Assembly (NCBI GenBank): GCA_016742275.1
Contig: JACVCD010000003.1
Coordinates: 186,001-250,000, forward strand
Origin: Gemmatimonadaceae bacterium
GTDB taxonomy: Bacteria; Gemmatimonadota; Gemmatimonadetes; Gemmatimonadales; Gemmatimonadaceae
Direction of reading: 5' to 3'
Length of the DNA stretch: 64,000 nt
Shown: positions 53,587-60,171 of the stretch, one piece after another
Layout of the letters: every line of letters starts with the position of its first letter
Numbering within the stretch: position 1 is the stretch's first letter
The notes under the pieces: model-generated
What the model saw: the letters and a program-made list of their open reading frames with translations, nothing else
Databases searched by the model: none
What the model was told of the DNA's origin: nothing
Made by a program: the position numbers and the translations under genes

Positions 53587-54273
53587 ATGTCCACATATTC
53601 GACGACCCGCGCGATGCAGGCAGCCGATCCCGCCGACGTGCTCGATGTGTTGCAGTTCGCGCTGCTGCTGGAGCACCTGGAAGCGGACTTCTACACACGC
53701 GGCATGGCGGCATCGAACCTGGTGCCGACTGAAGACCGCACACTGTTTGGCACCATCCGCGATCACGAAGTCGCGCACGTGACTGCACTGCAAGGTCTCA
53801 TCACCGCACGCGGCGCGACGCCAGTAGCCCGGCCGACCTTCGACTACACGGCCAAGGGCGCGTTGCCCGGATTCAACTTTGGCGCCTCGCAGTATGAAAC
53901 CTTCAAGGCGCTGGCCATGGCGTTTGAAGACACGGGCGTGCGTGCCTACAAGGGGCAGGTTGGGCGTCTGATGACGGAGAAGGGCATTCTGAACGCCGCC
54001 CTGGCGATTCATAGTGTCGAGGCGCGGCACGCTGCCGAGGTGCGGAGACTTCGCGGAAAGAAGGGATGGATCACGGGCAACAGTCGTGACGACCTTCCGG
54101 CCTTCACCCAGGGCATCTACGACGGCGAGGACACGCTCACGCAGGGCGGTGTGGCGATCGCGTCCCTGCCGAACGCCAGCACCTTCGGCGGTGCCACTGG
54201 GGGAACCGAAGCCTTTGACGAACCGTTGACGAAGGAACAGGTCACGGCGATCATCCTCCCCTTCCTTCCCTGA
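53587..54273 (+). CDS. Ferritin-like domain protein, cytoplasmic (copy 2)
   Basis: A 228-residue second ferritin-like protein. It shows the same helix pattern as copy 1 ('LLEHLEADFYTRGMA', 'IRDHEVAHVTALQGLI', 'FEDTGVRAYKGQVG', 'IHSVEARHAAEVRRL') but has no signal peptide, and has a different C-terminal extension. The pair therefore puts one ferritin-like protein outside and one apparently inside, or a second exported one without a visible signal. The ATG at 53587 was chosen after the copy 1 stop. It ends 2 bp before the ECF sigma factor start, so the ferritin genes and the sigma factor are probably cotranscribed. Confidence 0.85.
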   Translation: MSTYSTTRAMQAADPADVLDVLQFALLLEHLEADFYTRGMAASNLVPTEDRTLFGTIRDHEVAHVTALQGLITARGATPVARPTFDYTAKGALPGFNFGASQYETFKALAMAFEDTGVRAYKGQVGRLMTEKGILNAALAIHSVEARHAAEVRRLRGKKGWITGNSRDDLPAFTQGIYDGEDTLTQGGVAIASLPNASTFGGATGGTEAFDEPLTKEQVTAIILPFLP

Positions 54274-54275
54274 CC

Positions 54276-54920
54276 ATGAACGCCGCTGCCAAGGCCGCTC
54301 CACCTGCGCAGCGCTTCGGGCCATATACACACATGACCGAACTCCACGGTACGGGCGACGCCGCCCTGCTGGAGGCGATGCGCCGCGGCGAACAGGATGC
54401 AGCCGCGGCGCTGTACGACCTGTACAGTCCGATGCTCCTGGCGCTCGCCCTTCGCATCTGCGGCCAACAGCCGGATGCGGAAGAAGTCGTACTCGACACC
54501 TTCATGCAGGCGTGGCGTGATGCGGATCGTTATGATGCCAACCGCGCCACGGTGGCCGGTTGGCTGACCACCATTGCCCGCTCGCGTGCCCTCGATCTGG
54601 TGCGGGCGCGTGTGCGTCGCCAACATGCCAGCGACGCCGTCCAGCAACGCCTGGTCGACGAATCACTCACGTCCGTCGTGCAGCCGGCAGATTCAGCACT
54701 CGAACATGCCGAAGCCGGAGCCGCCGTACGACAGGCCGTGTCACAGCTCTCCGAAAAGCAGCGGTGTGCGATTGAGATGGCTTTCTACGAAGGACTCACA
54801 CACGCAGAGATTGCCGCGCGGCTTATGGAACCACTCGGCACGATCAAGACACGCATTCGGCTTGGCATGACGCGACTCCGCGACACACTCGGACCCTTCG
54901 CGTTGGAGGGTCACCCGTGA
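54276..54920 (+). CDS. ECF sigma factor, SigK-like (ECF19-type)
   Basis: A 214-residue ECF sigma factor. Region 2 is 'LYDLYSPMLLALALRICGQQPDAEEVVLDTFMQAWRDADRYD', and region 4 is 'LSEKQRCAIEMAFYEGLTHAEIAARLMEPLGTIKTRIRLGMTRL'. The 'GWLTTIARSRALDLVRARVRRQ' stretch matches SigK-group factors. Cys residues at 62 and 164 do not correspond to the redox pair reported in mycobacterial SigK. An ATG 19 codons in is an alternative start. It overlaps the anti-sigma gene by 4 bp (GTGA), so the two are coupled. Confidence 0.92.
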   Translation: MNAAAKAAPPAQRFGPYTHMTELHGTGDAALLEAMRRGEQDAAAALYDLYSPMLLALALRICGQQPDAEEVVLDTFMQAWRDADRYDANRATVAGWLTTIARSRALDLVRARVRRQHASDAVQQRLVDESLTSVVQPADSALEHAEAGAAVRQAVSQLSEKQRCAIEMAFYEGLTHAEIAARLMEPLGTIKTRIRLGMTRLRDTLGPFALEGHP

Positions 54921-55789
54921 ATTCGTTCACGATTGATGAAGCGCGAGCGCTTCTGCCCGCGTTTGCGCTCGACGCGCTGGATCCACCCGAACGGGACGCG
55001 ATGCAGGAGGCACTGCAGCGCTTCCCGGACCTGCACGCCGAACTGGAGACGTTCGTGAAGACCGTCCATACACTTGGCACAACGGATTCTGCGACTCCGG
55101 CACCCGGACTACGTGATCGCTTTCTGCAGCGGTTGGCTGAAGTCGATGCTGGAACGGGTTCGGGTGATGAGACCTCGGCGCCCTCGGCGATACCGCGCAT
55201 TGCACGGTCTTCGGCGACATTGCCGCCTGTCATTGCACGCCCGAGATGGCGTCGTACTGCGCCACTTCTGTTGACGGCGGCGCTGGCTGCTACCGTCGTG
55301 GTGTTGTTGCGTTCGCAGGCTACGCTTCGTGACGAGCTCAATCTCGCGCGATCGGCCTACACCAAAGGGCTCAGCACCATTGCCGAGCGCGATCAGGCAC
55401 TCGCCGAAAAGGAAGCCGTATTGCGCACGCTACTCGGCGGCGGCGACGCCCTGTTGGTGGTCAACATGGGTGTGCCAAATGCCACGGGTCCGGGGATGCA
55501 GTTTTTCTGGAACGTGAAGGACGGTCGCGGTGTGATGCATGCGTTTCGACTGCCACAGACTGCGCAGGGACGCGCCTATCAACTCTGGCTGATTCAGAAT
55601 GGGCAGCCCGTGCCATCGCGTGTGTTCGTGCCGGATGGAGATGGCAACACGACGCAGTTTGATATTCAGTTGCCGCAGTCCACGAAAGGTGTGACGGCCG
55701 TGGCGGTCACCGAGGAACCGGCCGGTGGCTCGAAGTTGCCCACCACACAACCGTTCCTCGTGGGAACCGTGGTCACGCGATCACAATAG
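54917..55789 (+). CDS. Anti-sigma factor, RskA-like
   Basis: A 290-residue single-pass membrane protein with a GTG start. The N-terminal cytoplasmic part (1-110) contains 'LLPAFALDALDPPERDAMQEAL' and 'RFPDLHAELETF', the anti-sigma domain of the RskA family without a visible HxxxCxxC zinc motif. One membrane segment ('APLLLTAALAATVVVLL') is at about 112-130, and a periplasmic RskA C-terminal domain follows ('AYQLWLIQNGQPVPSRVFVPDGDG'). It should bind the ECF factor just upstream and release it after regulated cleavage. Its 3' end is followed by a hairpin and the fasciclin gene. Confidence 0.9.
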   Translation: MNSFTIDEARALLPAFALDALDPPERDAMQEALQRFPDLHAELETFVKTVHTLGTTDSATPAPGLRDRFLQRLAEVDAGTGSGDETSAPSAIPRIARSSATLPPVIARPRWRRTAPLLLTAALAATVVVLLRSQATLRDELNLARSAYTKGLSTIAERDQALAEKEAVLRTLLGGGDALLVVNMGVPNATGPGMQFFWNVKDGRGVMHAFRLPQTAQGRAYQLWLIQNGQPVPSRVFVPDGDGNTTQFDIQLPQSTKGVTAVAVTEEPAGGSKLPTTQPFLVGTVVTRSQ

Positions 55790-55828
55790 AGACGCGTCCG
55801 CAGCAATCCAACAGCGCGTGAATGTCGT

Positions 55829-55872
55829 AGCTCCGGTACAGGTTCGCATCATCAACCACTTGTACCGGAGCT
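55829..55872 (+). promoter_or_regulatory. Hairpin covering the fasciclin ribosome-binding site
   Basis: AGCTCCGGTACA (55829-55840) pairs exactly with TGTACCGGAGCT (55861-55872) around a 20-base loop, followed by TTTCTC and the fasciclin ATG six bases on. The only Shine-Dalgarno-like sequence, GGAG, is inside the right arm, so it would be hidden when the stem forms. It could also act as a terminator for the sigma/anti-sigma transcript, given the Ts after the stem. Confidence 0.7.
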
Positions 55873-55878
55873 TTTCTC

Positions 55879-56445
55879 ATGAAGGTCCTGACAATTGCAC
55901 TCGTATCGGCCGTCGTGGCAACCACCGCATCACTCGCGACACCTGCGGCAGCGCAGGGCACCGTGATGGTGGGCGGCATGGCGATGTATCCCGCCAAGGA
56001 CATCGTCGACAACGCGGTAAACTCGAAGGATCACACGACATTGGTGGCCGCGGTGAAGGCGGCAGGCCTCGTGGAAACGCTCAAGAGCAAGGGGCCTTTC
56101 ACGGTGTTCGCGCCGGTGAACGCAGCGTTCGCTGCACTACCGGCCGGCACGGTCGATATGCTGCTCGAGCCGAAGAACAAGGCCAAGCTTACCGGCGTGC
56201 TGACATATCACGTGGTCTCGGGCTCTCTAGATGCCTCCGCGCTGGAAGCGCAGATCAAGGCGGGCGGCGGCAAGGCCATGCTCAAGACGGTGGCCGGCGG
56301 ACAGCTGACCGCGAGTATGAACGGCCCGCGCAACATCGTGCTGATGGACGAGGCCGGGAACACGGCACACATCTCCACCTATGACGTGCGGCAATCAAAC
56401 GGGGTGATTCACGTGATCGACCACGTGTTGATGCCGAAGATGTAA
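55879..56445 (+). CDS. Secreted fasciclin-domain protein
   Basis: A 188-residue protein with a classic signal peptide ('LTIALVSAVVATTASLATPAAAQG') and one fasciclin domain (about 45-185): 'DIVDNAVNSKDHTTLVAAVKAAGLVETLKSKGPFTVFAPVNAAFAAL', 'LTGVLTYHVVSG' (H1 and H2 motifs) and 'DVRQSNGVIHVIDHVLMP'. Its neighbours are the SigK-like sigma factor and RskA-like anti-sigma factor. In mycobacteria the SigK-RskA pair controls the fasciclin proteins MPT70 and MPT83, so this is a likely target. A hairpin covers its Shine-Dalgarno. Confidence 0.92.
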   Translation: MKVLTIALVSAVVATTASLATPAAAQGTVMVGGMAMYPAKDIVDNAVNSKDHTTLVAAVKAAGLVETLKSKGPFTVFAPVNAAFAALPAGTVDMLLEPKNKAKLTGVLTYHVVSGSLDASALEAQIKAGGGKAMLKTVAGGQLTASMNGPRNIVLMDEAGNTAHISTYDVRQSNGVIHVIDHVLMPKM

Positions 56446-56510
56446 CTGCGGCTGTGGTCCCCGCATTTCCGCTTCGCGCGGGCGCAGCGAGTGGTGTAGC
56501 TTTGAGGGTC

Positions 56511-56535
56511 GGCCCCGGTCTGCACCGGGGCCTTT
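56511..56535 (+). terminator. GC-rich hairpin with short T run between the fasciclin and yajQ genes
   Basis: GGCCCCGGT (56511-56519) pairs exactly with ACCGGGGCC (56524-56532) around a 4-base loop and is followed by TTT. It is 66 bp after the fasciclin stop, 20 bp before the yajQ start. It probably ends the fasciclin transcript; the yajQ SD (GGAG) lies just after it and is not in the stem. Confidence 0.7.
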
Positions 56536-56555
56536 CCGCTTCCCGGAGTCTCCTC

Positions 56556-57056
56556 ATGGCATCGACGTATTCATTCGACGTAACCACCGGCTGCGACCTG
56601 CAGGAGGTCGACAACGCCGTGAATCAGGCCCAGAAGGAAGTCGTGCAGCGTTTCGACTTCAAGGGCTCACACATCCTCATCGACTTCAAGCGCGCCGAGA
56701 ACGTGATCAAACTCGAAGCGGAAGGCGATATGCGGAGCGAGGCGCTGCTGGACGTGCTGCGCAGCAAGCTGATCAAGCGCGGTGTGTCGGTGAAGAATCT
56801 TGATGTCACCGATCTTGTACCGGGTAGCGGCGAGATTCAGCGCCGCGAGATCAAGCTCAAGATGGCCCTCGACAGCGAAACGGCGAAGAAGGTGAGTGCG
56901 GCCATCAAGGAAGCCAAGCTCAAGAAGATCACGGCGTCCATTCAGGGCGAACAGGTGCGTGTCTCGAGTCCCGACAAGGATGCCCTGCAGGAATGCATCA
57001 CGATGCTGCGGAAGGGCGACTACGGTGTGGAGTTGCAGTTCGGGAATTTCCGATAA
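56556..57056 (+). CDS. YajQ family cyclic di-GMP-binding protein
   Basis: A 166-residue YajQ/DUF520 protein. 'YSFDVTTGCDLQEVDNAVNQAQKEVVQRFDFKGS', 'EAEGDMRSEALLDVLRSKLIKRG' and the C-terminal 'QGEQVRVSSPDKDALQ...LRKGDYGVELQFGNFR' match the whole family. YajQ proteins bind cyclic di-GMP or nucleotides and in Xanthomonas act on a transcription factor. The ATG at 56556 was chosen; an in-frame start at 56454 is upstream of the hairpin. The nearby diguanylate cyclase could supply the ligand. Confidence 0.95.
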   Translation: MASTYSFDVTTGCDLQEVDNAVNQAQKEVVQRFDFKGSHILIDFKRAENVIKLEAEGDMRSEALLDVLRSKLIKRGVSVKNLDVTDLVPGSGEIQRREIKLKMALDSETAKKVSAAIKEAKLKKITASIQGEQVRVSSPDKDALQECITMLRKGDYGVELQFGNFR

Positions 57057-57070
57057 GTCGCACGGTCGGG

Positions 57071-57098
57071 AAGCGCTCAGGTTTCAACCTGGGCGCTT
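57071..57098 (+). terminator. Hairpin after yajQ without T run
   Basis: AAGCGCTCAGG pairs with CCTGGGCGCTT including one T-G wobble, with loop TTTCAA, 15 bp after the yajQ stop. There is no T run, so it is a 3'-end hairpin or a weak terminator. Confidence 0.45.
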
Positions 57099-57174
57099 GA
57101 CGGGCAAATTCCCGGAAAGAAAGATAGAAGCAATCGTTATGATGAACTGACAATCTTGGCTATCGGGGGCACAT

Positions 57175-58221
57175 GTGATTCGATACATGATGCTTGCGGC
57201 GTCTGTCTGTGTGTGCTCGGATCTAGTGCTTGCGCAGCAGGTCCAATATGACGCTGCGAAAACGCGCCTGATTCAGCCGTTGACCGGTACGGTGATATCC
57301 GAAGATGATGGGCTTTCCAGGCCCAGTCGCATAATTGTCATCAACGGGAAGCTGGTCGTGCTTGATCGCGGAGCAGATCACGTGGTGCGCGTCTACGACG
57401 TGAGCAAGGGAGCTCGCATCGCTACGTTTGGTCGACGCGGACAAGGGCCGGGAGAGTTCGAAGGGGCGTGGGACCTGTTTCGGTCGGCCTCTTCGCATAC
57501 GATGTGGGTTCTGGACGTCTCGTTACGACGCGTCACGGAGCTGACATTGGACTCATTGTTGTCCTCTCAACGATATCGCGGAGATGCGCATATCACGCTC
57601 TCCGGCGAGGGTTCACTCGAGAGTTTGCGATTGTTTGGAGATCGTGGTTTCATGGGTACTGGGAGCTACTCGCGCGGCCGTCTCGCGGAATACTCGCGGA
57701 CGGGCTCTTTTCTCCGCGTCGTGGGCATGATTCCCCGTGATGCTCCGCGCTGGGCACCAGTGGTGGCGCAGGACGCCTTCGCAGCTCGATTGGGAAACTA
57801 TGATGTAGCGGATCGAGTGGTCGTCGCCTATCGCTGGACGGATCGTTTGGAGGTACTCGACTCGCAAGGAACCCCGTTGGCAGCTATGGATCGCCCACTC
57901 GGTTTCGAGCCCATCATTAGCGATCAGTCGACCTCGCGCGCAGCTTTCACACTCGATTCTCGACGCGCGTATCTCTCCACGGTATCAACGGATAGCCATG
58001 TTTGCGCCCTTTTCTCGGGGCGGACTGAGCGCGAAGCCGGCAAGGCGAACTCCTTTGGTCGTGATGTGCTCATTTTCGCTTCGAATGGCCGACTCCGTCG
58101 CATACTGCGCCTTGATGCCGATGTCCTCGCCATCGCAATCGACGATACTGCACGTGAGCTCTATGCGCTCGCTCATGATCCGGCCCCGCGTATTCTTCGT
58201 TATCGAATGCCAAGTATGTAG
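57175..58221 (+). CDS. Secreted six-bladed beta-propeller protein
   Basis: A 348-residue protein with a signal peptide ('MMLAASVCVCSDLVLAQQ') and repeated propeller strands: 'SRIIVINGKLVVLDRGADHVVRVYDVSKGARIATFGRRGQGPGEF' is a 6-bladed (NHL/TolB-like) blade start common in Gemmatimonadota and Bacteroidota exported proteins. No catalytic motif is visible. The GTG at 57175 is preferred (GGGGG ahead); an ATG four codons in is an alternative. It is alone on the plus strand, with a weak hairpin upstream. Confidence 0.75.
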   Translation: MIRYMMLAASVCVCSDLVLAQQVQYDAAKTRLIQPLTGTVISEDDGLSRPSRIIVINGKLVVLDRGADHVVRVYDVSKGARIATFGRRGQGPGEFEGAWDLFRSASSHTMWVLDVSLRRVTELTLDSLLSSQRYRGDAHITLSGEGSLESLRLFGDRGFMGTGSYSRGRLAEYSRTGSFLRVVGMIPRDAPRWAPVVAQDAFAARLGNYDVADRVVVAYRWTDRLEVLDSQGTPLAAMDRPLGFEPIISDQSTSRAAFTLDSRRAYLSTVSTDSHVCALFSGRTEREAGKANSFGRDVLIFASNGRLRRILRLDADVLAIAIDDTARELYALAHDPAPRILRYRMPSM

Positions 58222-58257
58222 CACCCGTAGTTCCCTTTGTCCGAGGAGTACGCAATC

Positions 58258-58413
58258 ATGCGAATCGGCAAAATCCTGTTGGCAGCGCCGGCATCGTCGG
58301 CGCCCACATCCATTGGTGGGCTCGGCGCGAGTATCAATCAGTTGGTGTTCGCGACCGGTAGTGTGAACGATTGGCGCAATGGATCTCCTGTGGGCTGGTG
58401 TACGACGACGTGA
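58258..58413 (+). CDS. Small ORF with strong ribosome-binding site
   Basis: A 51-residue frame begins at an ATG with a good Shine-Dalgarno (GAGGAG) 9-14 bases upstream and runs 36 bp after the propeller gene. The product starts 'MRIGKILLAAP' and has no recognisable family. Its last 76 bp overlap the 3' end of the gene on the opposite strand at 58338-58772, which makes a protein here uncertain. The SD alone is the reason to list it. Confidence 0.3.
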   Translation: MRIGKILLAAPASSAPTSIGGLGASINQLVFATGSVNDWRNGSPVGWCTTT

Positions 58414-58772
58414 AATGTGCGCGCCGGCTGGTTCAGTACCGAGTCGATGTATTGCAGCGGCTTAATCGCTTGAAAGCAGTTGTTGCCACCACGGGTGGCG
58501 ATGAAGCGCCAGGATACCGTGTCTGTTCCTGTTGTGCTGCGCTCCACTCCTGACAGTTCGGCGCATGAATCGTTGCCAATGATCCCGTGGAAGGTCACGC
58601 GCGCATATCCCGAGCCTGAGGTCGGTGCTGCCAGCTCCACACGATCGACCTGAATGACGTGCCGCGTGGTTTCGGCGATGGCTCCGCATCCCGTCAGTGT
58701 TCCGAACACAGCGGCCGTCAGTGCCGTCGCGAAGAGACGTAATCTGTGTGCTGATGCGCGGTATGTTGGCAT
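58338..58772 (-). CDS. Lipoprotein, hypothetical
   Basis: A 144-residue protein with a lipoprotein signal ('LFATALTAAVFGTLTGC', Cys29) and a short all-beta body ('YARVTFHGIIGNDSC', 'DTVSWRFIATRGGNNC') with two more cysteines that could form a disulfide. I do not recognise the family. The ATG at 58772 was chosen for its lipobox. It lies 74 bp after the propeller gene at 58847-59977 in the same direction. Its 3' end overlaps a short plus-strand ORF. Confidence 0.65.
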   Translation of the reverse strand: MPTYRASAHRLRLFATALTAAVFGTLTGCGAIAETTRHVIQVDRVELAAPTSGSGYARVTFHGIIGNDSCAELSGVERSTTGTDTVSWRFIATRGGNNCFQAIKPLQYIDSVLNQPARTFHVVVHQPTGDPLRQSFTLPVANTN

Positions 58773-58846
58773 GTCGCTCGATGCTTTGATTTGTGTCGAC
58801 GTCGGCGCCTCGACCTCGGCGCCTCGACGTCGCACATGAACCATCG

Positions 58847-59977
58847 CTAGTTCTGCGAGCGTCCGGTAGCTGGGGCAGCGGTCGGAGCCGCCGAACAATA
58901 TGGCTCAGCTTCGTTCCACGCTGTCGGTGTGAGACCGACGCCCATAGCACACGTCGCGCCGGTTTCTGCATCGATGGCCATCGCCAGCCATCCACGATTT
59001 GTGGCATCGATGAAGCGCACAAATTCGGTCGTGGACGCAGGGCGCTTGAGATCCGCATAGTTGGTGGTGTACTGCCCCTTGTCGGAGTACACCTTCTCCT
59101 GCGGGCCGATCAGTCCGCGCAGCACGCGACTCAGGCGTTGTTGGACTTCCCGCGATATGGGACGGGCGGATTCCACGAGCGTGGCAGTGGGGCGGCTGGC
59201 GGACGCACGCTGCGCCGGAAGTCGGCCACGTACAATGTGGGCCAGACTATCCGTATCGAGTGTCACACCCAGGACCGTGCGAGCATCCGCCCATGTCACG
59301 CGAAGCGGCTCGCCGAACTGGTGTTGACCAATTGGGGATCCAGTCGAGTCGAAGACCGCCCAATGTGTCGCTGCGAACGCCGGAGCTACCCACAACTGGC
59401 CCGCTGCAGACTGCCTGATGATAAGGCCGCGTTGCATCGCCTCGCTCGACTTCACGATTCGTGCGATGGCGACAGCGCTCGGAGTCGATCCAGCACGCAA
59501 CGACGCGGCGTATACGAGCGCGCCATCGTAAACACGGACCGCGCGTTGATCGCGTGTGGTGCCGGTTTCGTGCTCCCGCAGGAGTCGGACGTAGCTGCCG
59601 TTTGGCGCGAGCAAGCTCCAGCGTCGGAGCGATGCATCCCAGGCCGCTATGGAGTCACCGGGGAACGACAGCAACTCCGGCGCCGTCTTGTATTCACTTG
59701 GACCCGCGCCGGCGTTGGCCAGAACTCGCGTGCTACGACTCTTCGAGTCAACTACACGCAGGGTGACCGGTTTGACGTCCGCGAACACCAATCCGCCGTT
59801 CCCGAGGGGACGCATGCTGGTTGGCTGCAATGGCTCGTAGCTGTCGCTCGGCACGAGGGCCGGTTCGAGCGCGACCACTGGTGAGGGCTTGGGCGTTCGA
59901 CCCTGGGCGATGGCCATACCGGAAACACCAAAGGCCATTGTAGCTAGCACAGCCGATTGCAGCGCAACACGTGACAT
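58847..59977 (-). CDS. Secreted beta-propeller-like hypothetical protein
   Basis: A 376-residue protein with a signal peptide ('VLATMAFGVSGMAIAQG') and repeating beta strands ('GNGGLVFADVKPVTLRVVDSKS', 'WDASLRRWSLLAPNGSYVRLL'), resembling the propeller at 57175-58221 at the level of strand pattern. The C-terminus has a Cys pair ('ATCAMG', 'PYCSAAP'). No function can be assigned. It is probably the first gene of a two-gene unit with the lipoprotein gene. Confidence 0.7.
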   Translation of the reverse strand: MSRVALQSAVLATMAFGVSGMAIAQGRTPKPSPVVALEPALVPSDSYEPLQPTSMRPLGNGGLVFADVKPVTLRVVDSKSRSTRVLANAGAGPSEYKTAPELLSFPGDSIAAWDASLRRWSLLAPNGSYVRLLREHETGTTRDQRAVRVYDGALVYAASLRAGSTPSAVAIARIVKSSEAMQRGLIIRQSAAGQLWVAPAFAATHWAVFDSTGSPIGQHQFGEPLRVTWADARTVLGVTLDTDSLAHIVRGRLPAQRASASRPTATLVESARPISREVQQRLSRVLRGLIGPQEKVYSDKGQYTTNYADLKRPASTTEFVRFIDATNRGWLAMAIDAETGATCAMGVGLTPTAWNEAEPYCSAAPTAAPATGRSQN

Positions 59978-60008
59978 TGGATTCGCCCTGGAAGGAGTTT
60001 ATGGGGGA

Positions 60009-60055
60009 CGAATCGAGCGCGATTCGTGTCACGACCAACGACGAAACTCGTGACA
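60009..60055. promoter_or_regulatory. Two adjacent inverted repeats in the divergent intergenic region
   Basis: CGAATCG (60009-60015) with CGATTCG (60020-60026), and directly next to it TGTCACGA (60027-60034) with TCGTGACA (60048-60055). They lie in the 194-bp gap between the divergent propeller gene and the 738-residue gene, so could be operators for either or both. Confidence 0.4.
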
Positions 60056-60171
60056 GTGCGTGCCCGGGACAAAATCAATACTCCGGAGTAGGTCGAACTG
60101 GACGGCGTGCGCGTGACGGCGTTTGTTTAGTTAGGGACGTGCGGGCCTTTGGGTTGCGGTCGTGACAATCA

